A stretch of 64,000 bases of DNA from NCBI GenBank assembly GCA_013396635.1, contig WBMW01003830.1, positions 1,629,942 through 1,693,941 of the forward strand. The letters are read 5' to 3'. The DNA is from Penelope pileata (lineage: Eukaryota; Chordata; Aves; Galliformes; Cracidae). A program made the position numbers and the translations under genes. This document shows positions 1-12,600 of the stretch, piece after piece; position 1 is the stretch's first letter, and every line of letters begins with the position of its first letter. A model generated the notes under the pieces. That model was given only the letters and a program-made list of their open reading frames with translations. It ran no database searches and had not been told where the DNA came from.

Positions 1-663
1 TACTGGCCAGATGACCCCGTTTGGAACTAAAATACCTCAGAAGCCAGAGAGGAAGCCACGACGATTAATGCTGAATGAAGCGTCTGATTTTGAGAAGTAT
101 TTAGCAGACCAAGCTAAGCTGTCATCTGAGAGAAAGAAGTTATCCCTTCACAAAGGAGCAAAGAAGAAAGCACAAGCCAAAAATGTTCAGTGCATTGCTC
201 CCGCATCCCACACTCCTACAAAGGAAAAAAGGGGGAAAGCTCTGTCAAAAACAGATAAGCGCTTAAAAAAACACTTGAAGAAACTTCAGAAGCATACCCT
301 TCAGATTCAGTCAAAAGCAGGGATTCCAAAAGAAAAGAAATATCTTGAGTCCAAGAAGCTGAAGCGTGAACAGGAGGATGATAGTGGAGAGTCTGAATAT
401 GTACCTGATGAGGAACTCTTTGATCCAGAAGCAGTTGAAGAGGAGAAAGAACAGGTACCTTCACATGCTGATAATGATTCTGATTATGAACTCAGGAAGT
501 TGTCAGGAAAGGGAAAACACTTGGTAAAGAGGGATTCTAAAGAAGCTGAAGACGATGCTGACTACTTTCCAAGCTCTGAGGAGGAAGACCATACAGTAGA
601 GAAGCGCAAAGTAAAAAGATGGAGAGATGATGGAGATGAAGACTATTATAAACAGAGACTAAG
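1..663 (+). CDS. ERCC6: ERCC6 exon 5 (3' part or all; open at window edge)
   Basis: The frame is open from base 2 and reads TGQMTPFGTKIPQKPERK, as in CSB before the ATPase domain. It is rich in lysine, then acidic (around 370-470 and 540-600), matching the charged N-terminal region with its acidic patch and basic nuclear-localisation-like clusters. The exon ends in DDGDEDYYKQRLR with a split codon (phase 2) at donor GTTAGT. In primates this is the last exon retained in the CSB-PGBD3 fusion. Whether the exon begins inside or before the window is not visible. Confidence 0.95.
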
Positions 664-3600
664 GTTAGTCCCAGACATTTTAGTAGCAACATTAACAAAC
701 GCTATTGCACATGCAGAAGGCAAAGGCAATAATACACAGCTAGGAATTGGAGTAAGGGAAAGCAGACGGTCAGAATGATCATAACCTTCCAAAAGGAATC
801 AGGCATATCTCTTAATTATTGCTGTTTAGTTTTTCTGATAGTTGGAGAATCATTCAAAAATAAGTTATTTCAGTATTAGATTTGTTTGTTATTTACAGCA
901 CTGTGAATGTGCCAGCAATAGAGTATATGTAAAAATTTATTACTTGGCAGCATTACTGTTTATTTACGCGGTGTTTTTGTCTGCAGATCCTCATACCTAC
1001 CTTTCAGATATATATGGTGTGTTCTGTTTGATAGGCAAAATTACTGCACAGACAGACTGACTCTTCAGAGGGGGGGCACTTTCTCATTGAGAGAAATTTT
1101 TGGTTCGGCTCGGGATGAGACACTTGGGTTTTGTCTTTAGTTAATGTCTAGTCAAGAAGAAATTCCTTGAACAAATAGTTATGTACTATTTTTGTAGAAT
1201 CCATTAGTTTATTGAAATCTGAGGCAAATATATTTGTTTAAACATCAGTTTAATGTGGATCCAGTATAATGTGGATTGTGAATTTAAACTTGTAAAATTC
1301 ATACTGGAAAGGACATCATTGTTCTTTTTGATTAGCGAGCGATACTTCTTGCATAACTTAGATGACTGGACATTCATATTGCTATGAGCCAAGTCTAAAA
1401 AGAGCAGCCCTGTTTGGCGGTGGTTTTCTTCTCTTTTTGTTCTTAGTGATGGTGATGTCCTTCTCAGAAGAGGTGGTGGCAATGGTCGTAGTACTTTTCT
1501 CCTGCTGTGATGACCTAAGGTTGAAAACTGTGTAAAATTTATAAGGAGAATCAGCATCTTTTATTAAATCAACTAGTATAATTAGGTGGAGAAATATGGC
1601 TAAGATGTCAGGACCACAAGTTACTTCTGAAAATGGCAGCTAAAACACTTGGTGCTAATCTGTGATTTATGAAATTTGTATTGCCTAGGTGTCAGTGGTT
1701 TCTCTGTAGCCACAGTGTGCTGTTGAGATGTTTTCTGGACGGGTAGCATATATGTTGAGCTCCTAACAATAGAACTGTACAATGTTTCCATTTTCACAGC
1801 AGCCCAGAAAACATTTTTAAGGGCCAGTGAAGTGACCTGTCGTTTGTTAAGTTGTTAAAATGCCAACTAGGCACACCAGTAAAGTTGAGAGAGATTTTTG
1901 GCACATACTGGAAGCCAAAAGATCAGGATCACTACAATGGTTTTGTTTAATTGTTCTCTGAACTGCTGGCATGTTGCCCCTTTCCTACTATAACTGTTGA
2001 GCTTTATATAATGAACCTCAGCTTGTTGATAGCATGCTTTAAATTCATTACTTTTTGTGAAGGTCCTCCAACTGGTTCAGAGTCCTTCAGAAAAGCATGG
2101 ATTCCAACTTGAACATAGCTGTCCTAGAGTGAAAGGAGCAATGGATGTTAAGGCTGATGTGAAGAGTGGCTGATGTAGTGAAAAGGCCTAGCATAAGGCC
2201 TGGTTAATGCTTGGGAGACTTAAATTTTATGCTTTACAGAAGCATAAAGTCTTATAGTTACATGAAACTCTATCAAAGAGGGAGTTGAGAGGTAGTGGTA
2301 TGAATACCTCTCTTTTCCTGGGGTGAGAGCTGAGCTGCTGTGGAGGAGGAGGTACTCTCTGATGGCAGAGGTGCTTGTGTTCCAGTTGCAGCATTATTAC
2401 TGGTAACAGAACCTTAAGTAGGAAGAGCTCAACTTGGCTTTCACATCCCAGATTACTAAGGCAGATCAGGAGCTGGCATGAGGCTTGGAATCTCAGAATG
2501 CTGCTTTTCAAGGTTAAGACATAATTTATTGCTTCTTGAATAGAAGATTTCAGCAAGAGGCTAATCTGAGCAGTGTCCATAGGGTCAAGAAAATGTGTTT
2601 CTTATTGGATGCATTAACATAAATTAATTGTATTTAATTGGTAAAATATTTACTATTTTATTGAATAAAATTGTACTCTTCACATGTAAATTAGACCAAT
2701 ATTAAATCATTTTTAATTCAGTGTTTTCATCAAGAGTAATTTATTTTGATTGAAAGTTTTAATATGACTCCCAGTTTAAATTCATTCAAACTCGTTTTTT
2801 AATAACGTTAAGATTGTGACAATTTATCCTTAGCAAAGTCATATCATAGACTACATTTCTTTTGGTTACTAAAGTTACAATAAAAGCCTAAATGAATTTT
2901 AGAAATATCAATAACTGTAATTGCCACCAAAACACTACATCTCTTAAAAATTTCATAGCTGCAGTTATTGTGGCTGTTAAGCTGCAGCTGTCCACATTGA
3001 CGTTTTTATGCTGACACCCCCAGGTAATCTTCATTATGGGAAATGCCATGAGAAAATAAAGTGCAGTGAATTAAGAAACATATTAAGAATGCTATAGAAA
3101 TGCTGTCATTTGCTTACATTTATGTCTTATTTCACATCAGTTTTACTTTTGAATGCAAATGAATGGGTGAGATTATGGTATACTTTACTCCTGAGATAGG
3201 CAAGGGAAAGTCCTTCAGGATCACTTTAGTCTTCTGAACATCTAGTCTTGTGCTTGGCGCTGAATAAAGTCCTACACTCTTAAAGACTGAAAATGAGTTT
3301 CCTTAACATTAAAACTTTTCAGGGATGGGACTTGAAGAGATTGGTCTGTGTCAAGGGGAAAATACAATGATGATGTTAAAGCATGATAATTAGCTAACTG
3401 CAGGACTGCTGGAAGAACTGACTGTTTCCAAATAGGAGCTTGTGCATCTGCAGTGAACAGGGCAGGCAGGAGAATGCCCAGCTCTTCACTTTTCTTCTCA
3501 AGGCAACTTGCTTCAGTTGGCCTAGTCACTGACAGCCAGACGTGATCAGCAGGAAGAGAAAAGGCCAGAATTCAGCAACACACTCTTAGTAATTTCTGTT

Positions 3601-6600
3601 CCCTTGCGTGGGTCTTGCCTTTCTTTAGTAACTATTACTGGAGCAGTGTTGCTGTGCAGACATGTAGGGAAAAATCTTCTGGTAATGTGAATCATAGCAT
3701 GCAAGAATGATGAAAAGTAGCAAGGAGCATCAGGGTGTGGAGAGGAAGCATAAATCAGTAAGACAATCAGGCAGCTAAATGGTAAGTTGAGGATTCAATG
3801 CAAGATAGAGTATCATTGTCTCCAACTGTCCTTCATACTGGCTCTTCCCAGCTGAACCCAGAGGCCTGGATTAGGTTATCAGTCTCTAGGATAGCGCTGA
3901 TTGTCTCAGAGACTTGATCCCCCCAACAGCTGTGGTTTCAGTGTATTTTTTATCATATTCAGCAGTGACTCTCCTAGTCGTGAGCTGTTCTGTGCTGGCA
4001 CTGGTAGAGTCTGGAGCTGTCACCTGCCTGGGGTAACAGTCAGGTCATGGCAGAGATACTGTCTTTGAAGGCTGCTCAGTGAGTGAAACTGCACCTGTTT
4101 TCAGCTTCTGCCTAGAATCAGAAAATAGAAGTAAGCTTCACTTGTGCAGATTAAAGGCATAGGATATAAGCCTTTTCTGGGTTCTCAGCAAGAAAACGTG
4201 GTAAAACAAGAAATGTTTTACTCTTTCAAGGTTTCGCAGCTGTGGAAGCTGCAGCCCATCCAGTCTTGTTGCATATTAGTCAAAATTCTCCCTGCATGTA
4301 TCAAAATAGTGTAAATATAATAATTTTTACTCATTATATGTGTGGTTAATGTGTTACACTATTGACATCACTAATACAATATCTGCATGAAGTAATAGCT
4401 TGTAAAGAAAAAGGAAAAAAAAACGCAAAATAATAGCAGTCCTATGGTCATTACTCCCCTAGCAGCTGCCAGTATGTATGTGGCTACTGCTTCAGGGAAG
4501 GAATATATCTCAGGTTGTGGGAGATGAGTGCCACATCTGTATTTTCTTGGCTTTTTTGTGTAGTTTGTGGAGTATGGCTATTTGAATAGCACTTTGTTCA
4601 ATTGCTGTCAAGGGCTGGGAGGCAAGGCTGGAAGAGCTGCTCACCATGTCTCCCAAGGGACATCCAAGAAGCAGAGTTGCTAGAAGCTGTGGCTATCAGT
4701 GCACAGAACAGTTGATAAAAAAGAATCAAATTAGCTGAAAAATAAGTTGTGTTTTTTTCAAGTCAGAGCAGTTTTCATGTACTAGCTGTCTTTGAAGCAT
4801 CCGAGTCACATTGTTTCAGAGTTACAAATTTAAAAAGGATTAAATATTACCTTTCCTGGAAGACATTTTCTTAGAGCATCCTAACTGCTCTTTAAAATGA
4901 CAAATCTGAGACACAAATGAAGATATATTTTGGCTCACTTGCTGAGTACACCTTTCATTCTAAGCTCAAGTGTGTAATCGTCTACATCAGTCTTAATTTA
5001 CTTGCGGAGACTTGTGGTACTAACTGCATTTATTTCATCTGTTAGGATGTACCAATTAAATCCACCCGTACAGACCATAAAAAGTTAGATCAGAAAAGGA
5101 ATGCTGAATGCCTCAGTTTAGCAAATTAGAATGATCTGTAAGGGATTCTTAGCTGTCTAAAATAGAAAACGTATTGTGCTTCCAAAATGCAAACTATATT
5201 AAACACTCAGCTTGGTTCCTGACTGTATTTTAAAAAGAAAAAACAAACAAAAACAAAAAAAGTAGAATTGTGCTCATTACTGTTTTGGATGCAGAATTTC
5301 TTTCTAGGGTATTGCAGTAAGTGGGAAATGGGCTTAGTATCTGAATACAATCTTATATTAAGAAAGATTTAATTGTATGATGTATGGCTTTTGTTCCACA
5401 CTTGCAGGGTAAAATTGTACTTACGTTGGTGACTGTGGACAGCAGAAAAATGCATTTCTCAAAGGTCGTGCTTCTGTTTTCAAGAGACTGATACAATAAA
5501 ACCTGTGTTTACTGATTGTTTAGGCACAATAGTGAAATGTAACTCAGATTTATAAGGATTTTTTTATTATTCAATCTATTTATCTTTAAGTCAAATTTTG
5601 AGCTACTGCTGTTTCTTCCTCAGAAATTTGAGTTACAGAGAAGTGCACGGGACCAGACTGACCACCTGAGTGGTCTGGGCTGGCAAATAGTGTTTGTCCT
5701 CCCATTGCTTCGGCCATTTAGAATATTTTCACTTTTCTCTGGAAAACAATGAAGTTTTACTGTAATATGCCTTAATACAATATCTTGCATCAAGTTCACA
5801 GCTCTTCAGAAACAGAATAACTTCTTCAAGGTTTGCAACTTACTATAGTGGTAACAACAAATTGCTGCTTTTTCTTCAAACTGAGTGGGGAAAAAAACAA
5901 GGGCCAAAAAGCCTGAGGACCTTTGGAAGGCACGACAGCAGAGCCTTCAATTCTACAGCTCCTGTAATTATGCATTTCAGTAAAGTAGCAAGTGCAATGT
6001 GTATATAAAAATAGTTCTTTATGGTAAGTAGGTACAGGATTTATTAGTTTGAATTCTTAGATACGTTGATTTTCTACGTATCTAATGATTTTGAGAGATA
6101 TCTAACATTGCAGAGAAGTTTCCTCTTGGTTGTTTCTGGATCACTTTTTCTGATGTACACTAGAGGGCAATCTGCTTCTTCCCAGGGGAGACTGAAGCTC
6201 CAGTGCTGGCTGCTGTTGATTGGTATTGAGACAGAATTGGAGGCAGACTCTTGAACAAAACACTACTTGCTTGTCAATTAAATTGAATTTGAATTTTATA
6301 CGGATTCCACAGTGACCTACCTGTCACTTCACAAGTTCTTTTTATTTGAAATTGTTTTGATCTTAATGTGATAAGTAGATGTTTTCTTTCGTGTTTCAAG
6401 TCTTATCTCAACTCGGTCAGGTAAAATAACCAAGTTCTGACGTGTCAGTTCCAGCAGTGACACAGTCTGAAGCAGTGACTGTCAGCTTTTGTCAATCTGA
6501 ATCATTGACATTTTTCTGGAACCTAGAACAATAACTGATAACCTATGCCTGATAGCACAACATTGTAGTACTGAACAAAAATAAATGCATTTTTATGCTG

Positions 6601-9600
6601 TGCTCCTAGAATCATCCATCAGCCTTTTTGGATGAGGTAGCTTCCAGAGCATGGATGCTGTTTTCCTAATTCAAGCATGTAGCAGATTGCCAATCTGAGA
6701 TAGAGATTTTCACACCTGTATTAGGATAGATATGTAAAAATGTCTGTAGGGAAAACTTTTGACTTTTAATATATTTTTGTAAGGTTTTTTTTTTTCTTTT
6801 GTTACTTAGCGGAGTACGTGATTTCATGGAATGAAGTAAGAACAATCTGAGAACTTAAACAACTATTAGCAACTCATTTTGTTTTTCATCAGAAAATGGA
6901 AGACTCCCTCTTTTTTTTTTTGTCTGCATATGTTGCTTTTCCCCTTCATCAGGATTTTTGCTTCTGAAGACTTAGGAACTTGAGATCAAAATATATTGTT
7001 GTGAAGCTGTCTCTATGAACCTGTCCAGTATTATGTTTTCCTAGTTAGTTTTTCCGTGCTTTTTTCTTCTTTTTTTTTTTTTTTGCAATTATTCTAACTT
7101 GCATGTTTTGGAGATGATGGTATTTATTTTCACTTCATAAAGCAATGCCACAGTTGCATGTTTGTGACTGCTTCCATAAAGGCAGGCTGTGTGTCTTTTT
7201 TGAAGATGTTGGCAAAAAGCTGATCTAAAAAGCTACCCTAGCTCGCTTTGTTGCATAAGAGAGAGTATATGGTTGTCATTTGTGTATTGAGCATTGAATT
7301 TCTTTCCTGTTCTCTTAATCCAAATTTTTTAAACAAATTTGACAGAGGCACAGAAGCCTTTAAGTGAAGTACCTGAAAATTTTGCCAGGTAAGTGGTCAG
7401 GAATTAAAAATTCTATTAATACTGCCACTACGCAAAAAACAGTTTGAGCATGTTTTGTTAAGAGTTCACACTTCCTGTGGAGATTATTTTGAATGATGTA
7501 ACAACAAGAAAGTTCTTTTTCAGTGTTTTCACCTATTTAAAACCAGAGAATGCAGAATAATGTCTTTAGGAAGACAGGAACCACTGGTTCCATTGCCCCC
7601 AGATCTGCTTATGTAGTTTAAAAAAAAAAAAAAAAATACAGGGGAAACACTAGACCTTCATTTCCTTTTTTTCTTCAGTCATTAATCAAATCTTATCAAC
7701 TGTTTTAATTGGGGGGGGGGTTCTCTAGTGGAAGAAACTCTTCTCATATCAGGACAGAGGGCGTCAGACCAGTAGGGTCTGCTCTTAACGTCATCGAGCC
7801 AAGTAGTGTGAGTCAAGTCTTGAAGACTTAGAGCAATGCGTGGGATGTTTTATAGTGCCTTCTGGATTGTTTTGCCAGGTTTGAGGTGCAAAATGTCACA
7901 AAACAGTAGCAGCTTTGCAGGTAGTTGTTTGGGAAGTTTTAACAGTGACTTCTAACTCTGTTCTTTTGGCTGGTTGGGTCAGGATATAAATTGAGATAAT
8001 GAAAGTGTTTACATTTTGTTTCTACATCCGATGATCCTGTCAGCTTTTTTTCTTTTTCCTGACATACAGCCTTGAAAACACTCACTCATCCCACAAGCTT
8101 GAAGTGCATTGGATTGTGCTTAGCAAGACTGGAAATAAAATATACTTTGCATGTCAGCCTGTAGGTGCAGTTTGTCTTCTTTCAAGTATTCAAATATGAA
8201 GATAGTATACATTTTTTTTCTCTCCCTAAATGTATATGCTTCTTCTTATATATATATTTTACAGAAAAATAGAGATGAATAACTTTAAAAAGAGAGTGAA
8301 TTTCATCACATTTTTGAATAGGTCATAAATCGTTTTCCCTAGAAGATGGATATTTCTTTAGAACTCTGTTAATTCATTTACGCTGCCATCTTTCTGCTGC
8401 TGCCGCTTTCCAGCCAACAGCGGGAGCTTAAGCCATTGAGAAGCTGTTTGTGCAGGGGGTAAATGGGAGAGGTAAACTGTTACCAGGAGGGGAATGCAAA
8501 TGTTCACTCAGCTGGAATGTTTGTCATTCAGAGACTGGAGGTGTACTGGAAAACTGATGCATCCCATTCAGGCCTCCTCCATCTAGTTATTGTAGGACTG
8601 TTCTAGAGTTTATTCTTATGAGTTTTCAAAGTGAAGTTAATACTGGACAGATGAGTTTTCTAGCATCTCACTCAGGAGGCTATTTGTACCTTAATACTGT
8701 AGATTTCAGTGCTAGGAGGCTTATATTAGGTTTTTGGCCTAAATTTTCCACTTGCTTTTTTTCATCCTGTCACTGCTATTTGTAGTTCTTTGAGACCTGA
8801 ACAATGTCAGTTTCTATGCTTTATGCTTCGGATTAGATGCTTTTAGGCTGCCAGGGCTCCTTCTTCAGCCTCATTCAGTTTACCACCTTTAATTATGAGT
8901 ATGGAAAAAGTATTCAAATAATGATGTCTACAGTGGCTTAAATTGCAGTACATGCTTCATTTGAAAGTATTTTGTCTGGTTTGGGGAGGACAGGGGATTT
9001 TGATTAAAAGAAACTTTACTAATTAAATATATGTAAGGTATCTGCAAGGAGGCACACAAGTCATTTGAACCTTACAGATGCAGCAATCTTTTTATTAGAT
9101 GAAATGTGTCTGCTTTTGTGCCGCATGCAGAGCAATAGCATGAGGATGTTCTTCATCTATTCTGTATCCTGCCACTTTCTGTAGGGATTTTGGTAGGCTA
9201 TACACGATGTTTAGCATGCCTGCAATGGATATACCGTCAGCAAGGAATTCCAGCAAAATCCAAATTGTCTGTGAAGTGCTGTTGATAGTTTAATACTTAT
9301 TTGTTCCAGTTCTACAGTCACTTCCTCAAATGGTATTCATATGGTATATATTCTGTGCAATAATTGAATTTTGACTCCTTGTGTCACTCTAGGAGATGGC
9401 AAAAAGAACGTTTGAAGGACAAAGAACTTCATGTGGCAGAGGAACTTTCTGATGAAAGTGACACTGAATTTGAAGAGGGTTTCAAAGTTCCAGGATTTCT
9501 CTTCAAAAAGCTTTTTAAGTATGTATTGTATACTTTTTTCTTTTTAACATTAGGCTATTGTACACCGTTAATAATGGTATTAGTAACAGTGGTGATTTCC

Positions 9601-12600
9601 AGATGCCCTTTGCTTGCAATTTCAGATACCGTTATTTCTATTTCAAAAACAAAACAAACAAACAAAAAAAACCTGCAGGACCAAACCTCAAACAAGGTTG
9701 GTTATTGTAAGCACACAGTTTTATGAAAATACAATTAATAAGTGGCTCATGAGTATTGTAAATGCTTATTAGCTAAAAATTGAGGAGCTCTCCTTGTCTA
9801 TTTTTGTAAATGCTTTCTTCTATTTGCAAGTGCTTTCTTTTAATTCAAGTGCAGAGTGATATAAGAATAACTTTATTTTGAAGGTACAGTGTTGGCAATT
9901 TGTAATAAATGAAAACAAGGAATCTAAGTATTTCTGTAATGGGGTTAAGGGTGATTGAAATTTTCTAACAGCAAAAACTATAGCCAGCTTTTTCTCTGAT
10001 CTAGTTCTGAGGTCTTTTTCTAAGATCTTTAAAATGTTACTGGTCAAAATGGTCAAATATGGAGAGAGCATTCTTAATTCCTTTAGTATTTAAAGGTGGA
10101 TTACAGATTTCGGCAAGACTGCTTTCCATTTCAGTTTTTTGAGACTGTGGTATCTGGTGACACTTCCAAGCAATTCATCTTCATTTCAAAAAGCTGTTCA
10201 TAAGAGGCAATCCAAACAAGGTAGCAGCTGACAAGTTAACTTCATCTGTAATCTTTTTCAAACTTCCATGCATCATTGACTTGAGTTCATTTTTGTTGGC
10301 AGCATTTCACACAGAACAAAAACCATGTGCTCTTCCAAAAGCTAACTCTAAAATCTTATAATTAATCTAGTAGAAAGCTATGGTTTCTAACAGGCATGCA
10401 TGGTGTCCCTTCCAACAAGACCACTTAGTCTTAACCTCAAAGAAATTATTCTTGTTGTCCTGCAATTCTTCAGAAGGAAAGCACTAGCTCTGAAATGGAA
10501 ATGAATTAATGACTGCGTTGCCAGGACCATACACAGCTAATATGTGGTCTCCAGTTGTTTATGGAAAGGTACTGCAGGAGTAATCATCCTGAGAACGGAT
10601 GTGTGGTCTGAGCAACCCAGAGGGAATCGAAATAATAGCAGACAGCTAGAAATTAATCTTAGAGGTATGAGCCTCACTAATGAAGGGTATCCCTGCAAGC
10701 ATGAGTCAGTTGGCAAAACTTCTTAAGTGGTTAGAAAGATCAATTGAGTTGAATGATTTGTCTAACTTGTAACTTAAATGCTGAAACCTCCAGTGTTGGA
10801 AGGCCCATAGTCAATAGTCATTAAACTTTGAGTTCTGAACAAGTTTAGTAGAAAACATGGAAGTATATTGACCCTAGGAGGAGGTGTATAGCACTGTTCT
10901 GTAATGATCTTTCTGCATATTTGAATTGAATTTCAAAGGAGTTAGCTCACAGTAGAAGCATTAGGCCCTTAAGTTGATTGGGATTTTTGTTTGATTGGTT
11001 GTTTTCGTTTTTCATTTCTTAGGTTTTATTTTTTCTAAGTCTGTTAAGGTGTACAGTCTGTTTCTTCCCTGTATACTTCTGTCTGCTTTGAGGAACGTTC
11101 AGCAACATGTACTTAGCTAGCACCAGTGGTGCTGGTGTGGAGTAAAACCAAGCTTAGTGAGCAAGACTGACTTAAAGACATATGTGCTTAACACGAGAGA
11201 ATTCTATGTAAGCAAGAAACCAGCTTTCTTCCTTATATACTTTGAGTGCATGGTTTCCTAACACAGCTGCAATGCTGTTTTCTCTCAGCAACAACGCAAC
11301 TAAACTCTTCTAGCTACAGTTGTGAATTTTTGAGGGATGCATCATAGCATGTTTACTTAATGTGAATTCCAGTGCAAAAAAAGTCTTAATTATTCCTCAG
11401 GCTTGTTTGGAAAGCCTCTGAACGTTTGTCTTAGTGTACCACGTTAGTGACTTAGGAAAGGAGAAGTGTTTTGTGATCCAGAATTATCGAGAATTTCATT
11501 TCATTGCAGAAAAATGCATGATTTTTGCTACTCTTCTTGCATTGTTTGAGGAACAAAAACTTTTAGTATTTCTTTTTTTTTTTTTTTTTTTATCTTCAGA
11601 GATCAAAGATTTTCCTGGTAAATTTAGTCTATTAATGTGTCCATTTATACCTGCTAAGGTCAGTAGTAGCTATTAAAACACTGTATTTTGTTTATCTGAA
11701 TATGTTTGGTGATGAAAGCACCTGCATCTTCTCAATTTTTAAATATCTTTGGAGCAGAATTTCTCCCAAACTTTACTGTTCATAAACTGTATCTTCCTTA
11801 TTTTTCGGAAGAAAGAGGGAGAGGGACAAAGATTCTTATAAGTGCAGTTAGATTTTCAGCCCTGGCTGTAATCCTAAGAAATAGTGCAAAATAGCATCAG
11901 GAAGTTGTCTTCTGAAGTTATGTGCTGGAAAGTAGTCTGGAGTAGCTTCTGACTCTTTTCTCCAATTCTTCAATATTTCCATCAGAAAATGTTTGACCTT
12001 CATAAAATATTGTAACAGTAGCATCTCCATGCACTTAGAGCTACTCCTGGAAACCATTTTGTAGTTGTTTAATTTAGATTCCTGCATTTTTAAGGTGAAT
12101 TTAATTCCTAATAAAAGGAATTTTTTAAGGACTTCTTGGTATAATGCATTTGAGATGCCAGCAGATAGTATGATGTCTGAACCATTAGATGTGTTCTTTG
12201 ATCACCTTTTTGTAACTGCTCAGGCCATTTGATTGTTTCCTTTCAGCGTTGATCTAAATCCATACAGATCACAACATAAATTGATTTTTAATAGGACTTA
12301 CGAGACACTGGTGTTGTTAGCTGTCAGTAGTCCTAAACATTATTCATTGAAAGAAACAGGGTTTTGAAGTATGCATGAGAATACCCCCAAATGAACAATC
12401 TCTATTTTTAAAAAAGCAACTATGTTTTGCTCTTTGCTGGACTGCCAAGCACAGCAATGCATGCCATCAAGAAAATAATACCAGTAACCTTGATCTTCTA
12501 AGTCACAAGATACAGAAATGCTGACACATATTTTTTTTTAATCACTTTAATATGTTGTTGCTTCACTTTTTTGTTGTTTTCGATTTAAACTGCCTTTTCT

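Noticed and set aside
1204..3529. Minus-strand frames of 85-117 codons in ERCC6 intron 5
   Set aside because: No domain, repeat family or coding pattern is recognisable; lengths fit chance in unselected sequence.
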